Shown: positions 23,621-36,849, numbered from the stretch's first letter. The stretch is DNA of 64,000 bases from Cynocephalus volans (GCF_027409185.1 NC_084462.1:20249577-20313576), one strand, 5' to 3'. Translations and numbers: made by a program. Notes: generated by a model from the letters alone, not told the origin.

Positions 23621-24289
23621 AGAAATTAAGACATTCACAGATAAGCAATAACTAAGAGAGTTACTCACTAGCAGACCTGCCTGACAAAAAATACTGAACG
23701 GAATTCTTCAATTAGAAATGAAAGAACACTAGACAGTAACTTGAATCCACATTAGAAAATAAAGAGCACTGGTAAAGATAACTATGTAAGTAAATATAAA
23801 AGACAGTATAAATATATGTTTTATTTGTAACTCCTTTTTTTTCCTATCTTACATAAAAGACAAATGCAAAAAGCATTAATTACAAATCTATGTTAATGGG
23901 CACACAATGTATAAAGAAGTAATTCATGCAATAACAACATAAACAGCAAGGGGAGGGAACATAGCTATACAGGAGCAAAGTTTTTGTATACTATTGAAAT
24001 GAATTTGGTATTAATCCAAACAAGAATGTTATAAATTAAGATTTTAACAGTAATCCCTAGGGCACCAAACAAGAAAATAACTAAAAAATATATAGTAAAA
24101 AAAATGACAAAGGAATTAAAATGATACACTAGAAGACATCTATTTAAAACAAATGAAGGCAGATGGAGGAACTGGAGAACAAAGATATACATAGACACAT
24201 AGAAAACAAACAGCAAAAAGTCACATGCAAATCATACCTTATAAGTAATTACATTAATTGTAAATAGGTTAAACTTTGTAATTAAAAGG

Positions 24290-25370
24290 CAGAGATTGGT
24301 AGAATGGATTAAAAAACATGACCCTATGTTTGCTATATGCTGTCTACAAGAGACTCACTTTAGATTCAAAGATACAAATAGATTGAAAGTAAAAGGATGG
24401 AAAAGGACATATGATGCAAACAGTAACCCAAAAAAAGCTGGAGTGGCTATACTAATATTACACAAAATAGACATTGAGGCAAAAATTGTTATTACAGACA
24501 AAGAAGGACATTTTATAATGATAAAAGAGTCAATCCACCAAGAAGATATAACAATTATAAACATATATGCACCTAAGAATAGAGCCCCAAAATACATGAA
24601 GCAAAAACTAACAGAATTGAACCAAAAATAGCTGGAGACTTCAATACAATAACAATGGAACAACTGGGCAGAAGGATCAACAGAAATATAGAAGGCTTAA
24701 ACAACACTATAAACCAAACAGACCTAACAGATATCTATAGAACAGTCCACCTAACAACAGAATACACATTCTTCTGAAGTGTACATGGAACATTCTCCAA
24801 GATATACCATGTGTTAGATCATAAAACAAGTCTCAATAAGTTTACAAGTCCTGAAACCATACAAAGTATGTTTTCTGACCACAATGGAATGGAAATTAGA
24901 AGTCAATCGAAATTTTAGAAATTTCAAGAAATTTGAGAAATTCACAAGTACATGGAAATTAAACAACACACTCCTAAATAACCAATGAGACAAAGAAAAA
25001 AAAATCACAAAGGAAATTAGAAAATACTTGGAGATAAATGAAAATGAAAACATCAAATATATCAACATGCCAAAACTTATGGAATGCAGTAAAAGCACTG
25101 TTCGGGGGGAATTTATAGCTATAAATGCCTACATTAAAAAAGAAGAGATCAACTGGCAGGTTAGCTCAGTTGTTTTGTCTTGTAACACCAAGGCCAAGGG
25201 TTCAGTTCCCCTACTGGCCAGCTGCCAAACAAACAAAAAGAGATCTCAAATCATTAACCTAACTGTACACCTTAAGGAACTAGAAAAAGAGGAGCAAACT
25301 AAGCCTAAAGTAAGCAGAAGGAAGAAAATAATAAAGATTAGAACATAAATAAATAAAATCAAGAATAGAA
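24290..25370 (+). pseudogene. Decayed L1 ORF2 endonuclease region
   Basis: The first 111 codons from 24296 stay open. They show the L1 AP-endonuclease pattern: a hydrophobic lead, then CCLQETHF with the catalytic-type Glu, a GWKRTY motif, KKAGVAILI, and IINIYAPKNRAPKY. Downstream the frame breaks repeatedly, but blocks such as MPKLMECSKSTVRGEFIA and a later VSRRKKIIKIR stretch keep the ORF2 order. It would have cut DNA for target-primed reverse transcription when intact, and it cannot function now. A SINE (25151-25236) and the CD63 retrocopy interrupt it. Confidence 0.82.
25151..25236 (+). mobile_element. Monomeric tRNA-Ile SINE, short
   Basis: A single unit with GGCAGGTTAGCTCAGTTG. It has lost part of the D/anticodon region, keeps TGTAACACCAAGGCCAAGGG and B box GTTCAGTTCCC, then GGCCAGCTGCC and an A/C tail. 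Flanking AGAGATC copies (25144-25150 and 25239-25245) suggest the TSD. Confidence 0.85.
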
Positions 25371-25380
25371 GATAACAGAG

Positions 25381-26499
25381 AGGCAGGGGTGGGTGCTATC
25401 TTCTGGGTAGGGGCCATGTGGCCCTGGTAGGTGGGGGCTCAGCCCTCCCCTCACTTGCTCCAGTGACTAAGGCCACAGCTGTTCCTGTATCATGTGATGG
25501 AGGTCAGGGGTCACCTGTTGGGGGAGGGGATTGTGGCTGGAGCCTGGGGTGGGGAAGGGCCAAGCAGCAGGTGGGATGGGAGCTGGAGGGGCACAGCTAG
25601 AGAGCCCCTGAGCCGGAGCAGGAGAGAAGCACTCAGCCTCAAGGAGCCCAGGCCCAGGAGCAATGGCAGTGGAAGGAAGAATGAAATGTGTCAAGTTCTT
25701 GCTCTAGGTTCTTCTGCTGGCCTTTTTGCACCTGTGCAGTAGGATTGATCACAGTGGGTATAGGAGCCCAGCTTGTTCGGAGTCAGACTATAATCCAGGG
25801 GGCTATCTCTGGCTCCCTGTTGCCTGTGATCATCATTGCACTGGGTACCTTCCTTTTTCTGGTGGACTTTTTGGGCTGCTGTGGGGCCTGCAAGGATAAC
25901 TACTGTCTTATGATCATGTTTGCCACTTTCCTGTCCTTTATTATGCTGGTGGAGGTGACTACAGCCTTGCTGGCTATGTGTTTAAAGACAAGTCGATGTC
26001 AGAATTTAATAAGGACTTCCAGCAGCAGATACAGAATTACCTGAAAAACAACCACACAGCTTCAATCCTAGACAGGATGCAGGAAGATTTTCAGTGCTGT
26101 AGGGCTGCTAATTACATGGAATGGGAGAACATCCCTCTCATGGCCGAGAACCAAGTCCCTCATTCCTGCTCCATCAATATCACTGTGGGCTGTGGGATTA
26201 ATTTCAATGAGAAGACAATCTATAAGGAGAGCTGTGTGGAGAAGATCTGGGGCTGAATGAAGAAAAATGTGTGGGTGGTGGCTGCAGCAGCCCTGGTCAT
26301 TGCTTTTGTGGAGGTTCTGGGAATTGTCTTTGCCTGCTGCCTCATCGAGAGTATCCAAAGTGGCTATGAGGTGAGGTACGGGGTTTGGTCTCTTCAGCCC
26401 CCTCATCTAGGGGGAATGGAGTAGTATCCCCCAGATTTTTCAACTAAAAAGATTATTTTTTCAGACTGAAAAACAAAAAAGAAAGAAAGAAAGAGCATA
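25381..26499 (+). pseudogene. CD63: Processed retrocopy of CD63 (tetraspanin)
   Basis: An intronless copy of the lysosomal/exosomal tetraspanin CD63. The coding-like part runs from ATG 25663 to about 26379. Visible family features are the GRMKCVKF start, GCCGACK (the CCG motif of the large loop's preceding region), NHTASILDRMQ, and CGINFNEK near the loop end. Lesions are a Tyr-to-TAG stop near 25705, a +1 frameshift about 25721 offset by a -1 near 25960, a TGA near 26255, and loss of the normal stop (the end reads GYEVRYG). A 5' leader (25381-25662) and a 3'UTR with an A-rich tail are included. Probable TSDs AGAAGATAACAGAG and AGAAAGACAATAGAG flank it inside the old L1. It is non-functional. 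Confidence 0.92.
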
Positions 26500-26996
26500 T
26501 AAAGAAAGACAATAGAGAAAATAAACTAAACCAAAAGTTGGTTCTTCAAAAGATCAGCAAAACTGACAGAACTTTAGCTAACTAATGAAGAAAAAAGAGA
26601 GAAGACTCAAATTACCAAAATCAGTAATACAAGAGGGTCCTTGCTGCCGACCTTACAGAAATAAGAAAAAGAACAAGACAAGGACGTCTGCTCTCTCCAC
26701 CTCTATTCGGCATTGCACTGGAGGTTCTAGCTAGGGCAATCAGGCAAAAAATAAAGGGTATCAAAATTGGAAAGGAAGAAATAAAACTCTATCTGCAGAT
26801 GACATAATCTTAAATATACAAAACCCTAAAAACATCCATACACACATACATACACACGCACACACCCAAACTACTAGAGCTAGTAAACAAATTCATCAAA
26901 GTTGCAGGATACAAGATCAATATACAAAAATCAGTTGTATTTCGATATACCAGCAATGAACAATTTGAAAATGAAATTCAGAACACAATTCCATTT

Positions 26997-29042
26997 TTAC
27001 CTCTCACCATTTACTAAAATCAACTCAAAATGGATTAAAGAATTAAATATATACCCTGAAACAATAAAACTTCTTAAAGAAAACATAGGAGAAACACTTT
27101 AGGAAGTAGGACTGGGCACAGACTTCATGAATACGACCTCAAAAGCACAGGCAACCAAAGGAAAAATAAACAAATGAGATTATATCAAACTAAAAAGCTT
27201 CTGCACAGCAAAAGAAACAATTAACAGAGTTAAAAGACAACTAACAGAATGGGAGAAGATATTTGCAAAATATACATCTGACAAAGGATTAATATCCAGA
27301 ATATACAAGGAACTGAAACAACTTTACAACAAAAAAACAAATAACCCAATTAAAAAATGGGCAAAAGATGCTCTTGGATTGGAAGAATCAACATTGTGAA
27401 AATCTCCATACTACCCAAAGTGATATACAAATTCAATGCAATCCTCATCAAAATTCCAATGACATTTTTCTCAGAAATGGAAAGAGCTATCCAGACATTT
27501 ATATGGAATAACAAAAGACCATGCATAGCCAACGCAATGCTGAGCAAAAAAAAAATAAAGCTGGAGGCATAACACTACCTGACTTTAAACTATACTACAA
27601 AGCTATAATAACCAAAACAGCATGGTACTGGTATAAAAACAGACACACTGATCAATGGAATAGAATAGAGAACCCAGAAATCAACCCATACACCTACAGC
27701 CATCTGATCTTTAACAAAGGCACCAAGCCTATACACTGGGGAAGAGACTGCCTCTTCAGCAAATGGTGCTGGGATAACTGGATATCCATATGCAGGAGAA
27801 TGAAACTAGACCCATACCTTTCACCATATACTAAAGTCAACTCAAAATGGATTAAAGAATTAAATATATACCCTGAAACAATAAAACTTCTTAAAGAAAA
27901 CATAGGAGAAACACTTCAGGAAGTAGGACTGGACACAGACTTCATGAATATGATCCCAAAAGCATGGGCAACCAAAGGAAAAATGAACAAATGGGATTAT
28001 ATCAAACTAAAAAGCTTCTGCACAGCAAAAGAAACAATTAACAGAGTTAAAAGACAACCAACAGAGTGGGAGAAAATATTTGCTAAATATACATCTGACA
28101 AAGGATTAATATCCAGAATATACAAGGAACTCAAACAACTTTACAAGAAAAAAACAAGCAACCCAATTAAAAAATGGGCAAAAGAGCTAAATAGGCATTT
28201 CTCAAAGGAAGATATACAAATGGCCAACAGACATATGAAAAAATGCTCAACATCACTCAGCATCCGGGAAATGCAAATCAAAACCACACTGAGATACCAT
28301 CTCACCCCAGTTAGGATGGTTAAAATCCAAAAGACTCTGAACGATAAATGCTGGCGAGGTTGCAGAGAAAAAGAAACTCTCATACATTGTTGGTAGGACT
28401 GTAAAATGGTGCAGCCTCTATGGAAAATGGTATGGAGGTTCCTCAAACAATTGCAGATAGATCTACCATACGACCCAGCTATCCCACTGTTGGGAATATA
28501 CCCAAAGGAATGGAAATCATCAAGTCGAAGGTATACCTGTTCTACAATGTTCATTGCAGCACTCTTTACAATAGCCAAGAGTTGGAACCAGCCCAAATGT
28601 CCATCATCAGATGAGTGGATATGGAAGATGTAGTATAACTACACAATGGAATACTACTTTGCTATAAAAAAAGAATGAAATACTGCCATTTGCAATGACA
28701 CAGATGGACCTAGAGAGAATTATATTAAGTGAAACGAGTCAGGCACACAAAGAGAAATATCACATGTTCTCACTTATTTGTGGGAGCTAAAAATAAATAA
28801 ATAAATAAATACACAAATAAACTGGGGGGGGGAGGGAAGAAGACACAACAGTTACAATTCCTTGAAGTTGATACAAGTGAACAGATATGAGGTTGTTGGG
28901 AGGGAGGGGGGAGAGGGAGGAGGGAGGGAGGTTTCAGTAATGGGCCACAATAATCAACCACATTGTATATTGACAAAATAAAATAAAATAAAAATAAATA
29001 AATAAATAAATTGGGAAACATGGCCAAAAAAAAAAGAGAAAG
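26997..29042 (+). mobile_element. Young 5'-truncated L1 with internal direct duplication
   Basis: A relatively intact L1 3' end inserted in the old L1. TSDs are AACACAATTCCATTT (26982-26996) and AAAACAATTCCATTT (29043-29057). Part A (26997-27367) is ORF2 C-terminal sequence ending ATGGGCAAAAGA. Part B (27368-29042) starts further upstream in ORF2 (CTCTTGGATTGGAAGAATC) and runs to the 3' end, repeating part A's content at about 27825-28183. The 3'UTR has a G-rich polypurine tract (28893-28930), an A/T-rich tail, then 'ttgggaaacatggcc' and a second A run. Colugo-type or other host-lineage L1 assignment is inference. Confidence 0.9.
27521..28396 (+). pseudogene. Open remnant of L1 ORF2 C-terminal region
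   Basis: A 291-codon open frame that is real L1 ORF2 sequence but not a gene with its own start. It runs from the RT-downstream region ([31 protein letters not shown]) through the conserved C-terminal part ([60 protein letters not shown]). It stops at TAG after LIHCW, where intact elements continue into the Cys-rich C terminus. The AUG at 27521 is incidental. The low lesion density shows that the insertion is young compared with its surroundings. Confidence 0.88.
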
Positions 29043-29221
29043 AAAACAATTCCATTTAAAATAGCATCAAAAAGAATAAAAAACTTAGGAATAAGTTTAA
29101 CTAAATAAGTTCAAGGATTTTACACTAAAAAGTAAAAACACTATGGAAAGAAATTAAAGAAAACCAAAATAAATGGGATGACATTCAATGTCCATGGATT
29201 AGAAGACAGTATTACTACCTG

Positions 29222-31174
<1,953 letters not shown>

Positions 31175-31356
31175 TATCCAAAGCAATTCACAGACTCAGT
31201 GTAATCCCTATTGAAATCCCAGTGGACATTTTTGTAGAAATTGGCAAGCTCAATCTAAAAGTCATATGGAAATGCTAGGTACCCAGAATAAACAAAGCAA
31301 TCTTGAAAAGGACAAAGTTGAAGGTCTCATACTTCCCTATTTAGAAACTTACTACA

Positions 31357-31547
31357 AGGCCGGCCCGTGGCTCACTCGGTAGAGTGCGGTGCTGATAACA
31401 CCAAGGCCACGGGTTCGGATCCTATATAGGGATGGCCGGTTTGCTCACTGGCTGAGCGTGGTGCCGACAACACCAAGCCAAGGGTTGAGATCCCCTTACC
31501 GGTCATCTTTATAAAAAAAAAAAAGAAAAAAAAAAAAAAAGAAAGAA
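31357..31547 (+). mobile_element. Dimeric tRNA-Ile SINE, ATCTTT subtype
   Basis: Full-length dimer: GGCCGGCCCGTGGCTCAC, GCTGATAACACC and GGTTCGGATCC in the left unit; GGCCGGTTTGCTCACTGG, CGTGGTGCCGACAACACC and GATCCCCTTACCGGTCATC in the right. The long A tail is interrupted by G. A perfect TSD AGAAACTTACTACA lies at 31343-31356 and 31548-31561, inside the old L1. Confidence 0.95.
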
Positions 31548-31813
31548 AGAAACTTACTACAGAGCTACATACATTAAAACAGTGTGGTCCTAGCCTAAGG
31601 ATAGACATATAGATTAGTGAGCTAGATATGAGCCCAGAAATTAGGCTTTATATTTATGGTCAATTGATGTTTGACAATGATGCCAAGACCATTTAATGAG
31701 AAAAAGAATAACAAACAGTGCTGGAATAACTGGATATCTGTATACAAGAAAACTACTTAGATCCCTACCTCACATCATATATAAAAATTAAATCAAAATG
31801 GATGAAACACCTA

Positions 31814-31981
31814 GGGCCAGCCCATGGCTCACTTGGGAGAGTGTGGTGCTAATAACACCAAGGCCAAGGGTTCGGATCCCATATAGGGATGGCCAGTTAG
31901 CTCACTTGGGAGAGCACAGTGCTGACAACACCAAGTCAAGAGTTAAGATCCCCTTACCAGTCATCTTAAAAAAAAAAAAAA
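31814..31981 (+). mobile_element. Dimeric tRNA-Ile SINE, ATCTT subtype
   Basis: Both units are complete (GGGCCAGCCCATGGCTCAC; GGCCAGTTAGCTCACTTGG), ending CCCTTACCAGTCATCTT plus an A18-type tail. A perfect 19-bp TSD AAAATGGATGAAACACCTA lies at 31795-31813 and 31982-32000. The right unit has a monomer-like A box (TTAGCTCACTTGG), unlike the other dimers. Confidence 0.95.
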
Positions 31982-32176
31982 AAAATGGATGAAACACCTA
32001 AATATAAAAGCTAAAACCATAAAACTCTTAGAAAAAAACATAGGTGTGAATCTTCGTGACCTTGGATTAGACAGCAGTTTCTTAGATATGATAGCAAAAG
32101 CACAAGCAACCAATGAAAAAAAAAAAAAAAAAAAAAAAATAGGGAAATTGGACTCCATCAAAACTTTAAACTTTTG

Positions 32177-32320
32177 GGCTGAGCCCGTGGCGCACTCGGT
32201 AGCGTGCTGCGCTAGCAGCGCAGCGACGCTCCCGCCGCCGCGGGTTCAGATCCTATATAAGGATGAGCGGTGTACTCCCTGGCTGAGCGCCGGTCACGGA
32301 AAAAAAAAAAAAAAAAAAAA
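32177..32320 (+). mobile_element. Shortened dimeric tRNA-Ile SINE with CAGCGACGCTCCCG insert
   Basis: The second copy of the GAGCCCGTGGCGCAC subtype. The left unit has GCGCAGCGACGCTCCCGCC in the anticodon-arm position and a B box GGTTCAGATCC. The right unit is reduced to GAGCGGTGTACTCCCTGG through GCCGGTCACG plus an A tail. A perfect 16-bp TSD AAACTTTAAACTTTTG lies at 32161-32176 and 32321-32336. Confidence 0.95.
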
Positions 32321-33321
32321 AAACTTTAAACTTTTGTGCATCAAAGGACACCATCAAGAAAGTGAAAAGAAAACCGACAGAATTGGCAAACATCTGATAA
32401 GGGACTAGCGTGCAGAATACATAAGGAACTTTTACAACTCAATAATAAAAAGGCAAATAACCCAATTAAAAAATGTGCAAAGGATTTGAATTGACATTTC
32501 TCCAAAGAAGATATACAAATGGCCAATAAGCACATGAAAAAATGCTCAACATCAGCCATCAGGAAAATGTAAATCAAAACCATCATAAGATACCACTTCA
32601 CACCCAATAAGGATGGCTATAATCAAAAAGACAGAAAATAAAAAGTGTTGGCAACGATGTGGAGAAATTGGAACCCTCAAATATTGCTACTGAGAATGTA
32701 AAATGATGCAGCTGCTGTGGAAAACAGGTTGGCATTTCCTGAAAACGTTAAACAGAGTTGCCATATGACTCAGCAATTTTACTGCTAGGTATATCCAAGA
32801 CAAATGAAAAGAGAAAAACACAAAAACTTGTACATGAACGTTCATAGCAACATCATTCATTATTCACAATAGCCAAAAAGTGGAAACCACCCAATGTCCA
32901 TCAACTGATAAACAAAATGTGGCATATCCAAACAATGGAATATTAATCGGCCATACAAAGGAATGAAGCTCTGATATACACTATAATGTGGATGAAGCTT
33001 GCTAACTATGCTAAATGAAAGAAGCCAGACACAAAATGGCACATGCTGGATTCTACTTATATGAAATATCTTTAAAAAGGCATATCCACGGAGATAGAAG
33101 GTAGATCAGTGGTTGCTAGAGGTCAGGGGGAGAGGGAATGGGGCATGACTCCCAATGGGCATGGGGCTTCTTTTGGGGATGATGAAAATGTCCTGAAATT
33201 AGACAGTGGTAATGGTATACTTTAAAATGGTGAATTTTAGGGTATGAGAATTTTATCTTAATTTTTAAAAAACTGATTGAAGAAGCTATGTATTGACCAG
33301 ACGTACCTCTAAAATATAAGT

Positions 33322-33412
33322 GGCTGGCCGGTTAGCTCAGTTGGCTAGGGCACAGTGTTATAACACCAAGGTCAAGGGTTTGGAACACTGTACCCACCAG
33401 CTGCCAAAAAAA
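33322..33412 (+). mobile_element. Monomeric tRNA-Ile SINE
   Basis: GGCTGGCCGGTTAGCTCAG, TGTTATAACACCAAGGTCAA, a degenerate B box (GGTTTGGAACAC) and CAGCTGCC plus an A tail. It lies at the 3' edge of the old L1 scaffold. The TSD is not clear. Confidence 0.88.
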
Positions 33413-33529
33413 TAATTAATTAAATATGATAAGTAAAAAAAACCTCACCAAGAAACAGAATGGTGTACATAGCATGCATTTGAACAGGGGGGCGGGGGGA
33501 ACAGACATACACTTAAGAAATAAAAGCAA

Positions 33530-34100
33530 AGAGATATTTGTACACCCATGTTTATAGCAGCATCATTCACAATAGCCAAAAGGTAAAAGCAACCCAAGTG
33601 TCCATTGATGGACGAATGGATAAACAAAATGTGGTATATCCGTACAATAAATTGTCATTCAGCCTTAAAAAGGAAAGTTTTGCTGGCCAATTAGCTCAGT
33701 TGGTTAGAGCATGGTGCTAATAACACCAAGGTCTGGGGTTCTGGCCAGCAAAAAAAAAAAAAAAAAAGGAAGGAAATCTGAAACATGGTATATAACATGT
33801 ATTATTTTAGACATCATGCTAAGTAAAATAAGACAGTCACAAAAAGACAAATATCATATAATTCCACTAATATGAGGTCCCCGGAGTAGTCATATTTATG
33901 GAGACAGAAAGTAGAATGGTGGGTGCCAGGGGCTGGGGGAAGGGGATGGAGAGTTAATGTTTAATGGGACAGAGTTTCACTTGGGAAGGAAGATAAAAAA
34001 GTTCTGGAGGTGAACAGTGATGTTTGCATAACAATGTGAATGTACTTAATGCCACAAAACTGTACACTTAAACATGGTTAAGATGGTAAAAACAAAAGGA
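33530..34100 (+). mobile_element. L1M 3' end, split by a SINE
   Basis: 'tttatagcagcatcattcac', 'aatggataaacaaaatgtgg', 'aaaaagacaaatatcatata' and 'gtgggtgccaggggctggg', then 'aaactgtacacttaaacatg', are the standard L1M ORF2 end plus 3'UTR. SINE 33682-33766 sits within it. Truncated at 5'. Confidence 0.88.
33682..33766 (+). mobile_element. Monomeric tRNA-Ile SINE lacking B-box region
   Basis: TGCTGGCCAATTAGCTCAG, then GCATGGTGCTAATAACACC with an AAT-type loop as in tRNA-Ile(AAT), then 'ggtctggggttctggccagc' followed directly by the A tail. The B box has lost its GATCCC part, so this copy could not be transcribed normally. Flanks AAAAAGGAAAG/AAAAAGGAAGG suggest the TSD. Confidence 0.88.
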
Positions 34101-34249
34101 GAGGGATGGAATATATACTCATGTTTGCTTGTATATAAGGAAACTCTAGAGAGAGACACACAAAACTAAAGTAGCGGTGACCTGGCAGGTGAGAGGCCTG
34201 GGTAAAACTGGATGGGTGAGGAACAGCAGTAAGAAAGGGACTTCTACCC

Positions 34250-34310
34250 CAGGTCTGGGGCTCATCCTGAACCAGCCAGCCGCCAAAACAAAAACAAAAA
34301 TAAAAAACCA
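34250..34310 (+). mobile_element. 3' fragment of a monomeric tRNA-Ile SINE
   Basis: Only the last part is readable: 'aggtctggggctcatcctga' then 'accagccagccgccaaaac' and an A/C-rich tail. The 5' half is missing or too diverged. Confidence 0.55.
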
Positions 34311-34872
34311 ACAACAACAAGAAAAGAAAGGGATGGATGGAGAACCTCTGGATAGCAAACTACAAAGTCGTGTAGGACCGCACTGCAGTGTCTGGGGGCA
34401 CAGGTGCGTGTGACAGTCACAGAGCAGCCAGGTGGCCGGCATCTGCTTTTGGAGGGTGCGAGGAGGGCGGGGTTGGAGCTTCTTGGGTGGGTGGCAAAAT
34501 TCTCCTCCTCAATACTTTGCAATAACTCATCAAGCTGTTCATTTTATTTTCTAAAAATGAAAAGGTTACAAGCAACGCAGGACTTCCACGCCCTCCCTGC
34601 CAGGCGAGCCCTGCATTGTGGCTTGGAGCTGGGCTGAGTGCCCCCAGGTGTGCTGCCCGGCTGGACAGGCCGTGGCCCTCCGAGGACAAGGGGAGGCTGA
34701 CTCTGTGGGGTTTGTTCTGGGGAACCAGAGAAACTACTCCCCAAAGCTCATGGCTTCTCTTCTGCTGAAAAACAGCCTGTGCCTTTGAAGGATTTTCTCC
34801 AAAACCACCAACGAGGCTTTGTGAGATAACCCCCACCTCCCATAGCCCAGGGACGCCTCCTCACCCCACCTT

Positions 34873-34979
34873 TTTTGTTTTGGGGATTTTTTTTGGCAGT
34901 TGGCCAGTACAGGGATCCGAACCTGTGACCTTGAGGTTATAAGGCTGAGCTCTAATAAACTGAGTTAGCCGGCCAGCCC
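34873..34979 (-). mobile_element. Monomeric tRNA-Ile SINE, minus
   Basis: A T-rich head, then 'ggcagttggccagtacagg', 'gatccgaacctgtgacc' (B-box complement) and 'ctgagttagccggccagcc' (5' end complement). The TSD TCACCCCACCTT (34861-34872) and TCATCCCATCTT (34981-34992) frames it. Confidence 0.92.
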
Positions 34980-35278
34980 CTCATCCCATCTTAATTTAAG
35001 CACACCTCCAGCACAAGTCTGAACTCATCAAACCTGCTTCTCACCAGCTCCCAAGGGTCTGGCTCCAGCCTCACCTTGAGTAGCCCAGTCCCCCAAAACC
35101 CCCTGTTACTAGCCAGTGTATACTTGTGTTTGTCCAGACTTTGCTCTGCACAAACTTTACCAATCTAACCAAGACAAATAATATCTCTCGTAGTGTTCTG
35201 CAACTTGCCTCTGGGATCAACTGTGACCAATTCTTTGTTTTACCAGATCTACAATAGATATGATCTACTCTTTTTAAC

Positions 35279-35391
35279 TAATTTTTTTTTAATTTTTATT
35301 TTTTGGGGTGATTGGCCAGTTCAGGAATCTGAACCCTTGACCTCAGTGTTACAAGGCGGCATTCTAAGTAACAGAGCTAACCGGCCAGCCC
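35279..35391 (-). mobile_element. Monomeric tRNA-Ile SINE, minus
   Basis: A T-rich head, 'ggggtgattggccagttcag', 'gaatctgaacccttgacc', 'cagtgttacaaggcggcatt' and 'gagctaaccggccagccc'. Flanking TCTTTTTAA copies suggest the duplication. It shows the same minus-strand layout as 34873-34979. Confidence 0.9.
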
Positions 35392-35721
35392 TGGTTTATT
35401 CTTTTTAAGAGCTCCACACTGTAACATGTTTTTAACAAAGTAATTTTTTTATTTGCTTTCTTTGTTTTTAAGTGTGTGTGTGTGTGTTTGGGTTTTGAGG
35501 ATTTGTTTTTTGGCTTTTTTACATCTCAAAATTAAGTTCATCCATGACCATTGTCAAAAACCTGGAAAAAAGCAGAGAATTAGAGAAAAAGAAGAGGTTG
35601 CCAGAAATCCTTCCATCTGGAGGGAAGGGTGGCCTGCATTCCCCTCCTGCTGTCCGGGTACTCACCTAATGCATCCTCACTTTGCAGGAAGGATGGGAGA
35701 GGCTGCTGGGGAAGCCTCTGA

Positions 35722-36250
35722 TGCTGTATTGGTTCCCCACTGCTAATATTGTGTTAATTATCACAAATGTAGTGCCTTAAAGAAATATAAATTCAGGTGT
35801 TGGCTGGTTAGCTCAGTTGGTTAGAGCACAGTGTTATAACACCAAGGTCAAGGGTTCAGATCCTGGTGTCAGTCAGCCACCAAAAAGAAACAAGGAAAGA
35901 AACAGAAATTCAATTCCTTACAGTCCTGTAGGTCAGAAGCCTCCCACATGCCTCACCAGGAGGATCTATTACTGGCCTTTTGCAGTTTCTAGAGGCCGCC
36001 TGCATTCCTTGGCTCCTGGGCCTTCCTCCAGCACCGTCAGGCCAAGTCCTTCTCACGCTGTCCCCACTGTTCTCCCTCGCCCGCTTCAAGGTCCCTGTTT
36101 ATTAGACTGGGCCTTCCAGGATAATCCCAGAGAATCTCTGCATCTCAAGGTCAGCTGCTGAGCAAACGTTTGCCTTGTAACGTAACACAGTCACAGGATC
36201 TGAAGACTCAGGCACAGACATCTCTGGGAGCTGTTATTCTGCCTCCACAG
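35722..36250 (-). mobile_element. MaLR-type LTR, antisense, with a SINE inside
   Basis: On plus: 'ttccccactgctaatattgt', 'cacaaatgtagtgccttaaa', [SINE], 'ttacagtcctgtaggtcaga', 'agaggccgcctgcattcctt', 'ccttgtaacgtaacacagtc' and 'gctgttattctgcctccac'. This order matches the reverse of an MLT1-like LTR. Decayed. Confidence 0.65.
35796..35897 (+). mobile_element. Monomeric tRNA-Ile SINE
   Basis: GGTGTTGGCTGGTTAGCTCAG, GTGTTATAACACC, AAGGGTTCAGATCC, and CAGTCAGCCACC plus a tail. TSD AGAAATATAAATTCA and AGAAACAGAAATTCA. It is inserted in the antisense LTR. Confidence 0.92.
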
Positions 36251-36486
36251 ATGGCCACGGCATGACACTGCCAGGACCCAGGCCCGAGGCCTGTGCAAGA
36301 GGCAGGCGGCAAGTCAGAGCCTGGGGCTCCTGGGGGTAACGGAGGCAGCGGCTCAGACCATGCTCTTCAGTGCTGGAAGCAGCCAGCCAGAGGTCGCCGC
36401 CCTCCCTGGAAGCAAAAGCAAACTTGGAGGGGTGTGGGGAATCACCTTTCAACAGGATTTATACAAACTTAAATTTCTTTCTGGTT

Positions 36487-36595
36487 TTTTGTTTTGTTTT
36501 GTTTTGTTTTTTGCAGCTGGCTGGTACTGGGATCCAAACCTTTCACTTTGGCATTGTAATATCACACTCTAAACAACTGAGCTAACCAGACAGCC
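36487..36595 (-). mobile_element. Monomeric tRNA-Ile SINE, minus
   Basis: A (GTTTT)n head, then 'gcagctggctggtactggga', 'tccaaacctttcactttgg', 'cactctaaacaactgagct' and 'aaccagacagcccta'. Flanks ATTTCTTTCTGGTTT and ATTTCTTTTGGTTT fit a diverged TSD. This is a fairly old copy. Confidence 0.88.
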
Positions 36596-36849
36596 CTATT
36601 TCTTTTGGTTTATCTGTATTTCCTAATTTGCATGCCTTAATAATCATTTATTTCCTGGGTAACTAGTAAATTTGAAATCAGGGAACTTAGCAAATAAAAA
36701 TACCCGTTTGGGGAGCGGTTGGGAGGTAGCCTGCCAGTTCTGATGCCAAGGACCAAGATGTGGGCCAGGTCATCCTGCAGAAAGACGCTAGACCCACACC
36801 CAAAATACAGCTCTGCCTCTGTGGTTTCCTAAAGGCTCCTCCCAGCCTT

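Noticed and set aside
25663-26379. Functional tetraspanin gene
   Set aside because: An early stop, two frameshifts, a later TGA, loss of the natural stop and no introns show a dead retrocopy.
27521-28396. 291-codon open frame as a host gene
   Set aside because: It is L1 ORF2 C-terminal sequence, starting and stopping at arbitrary points within a truncated element.
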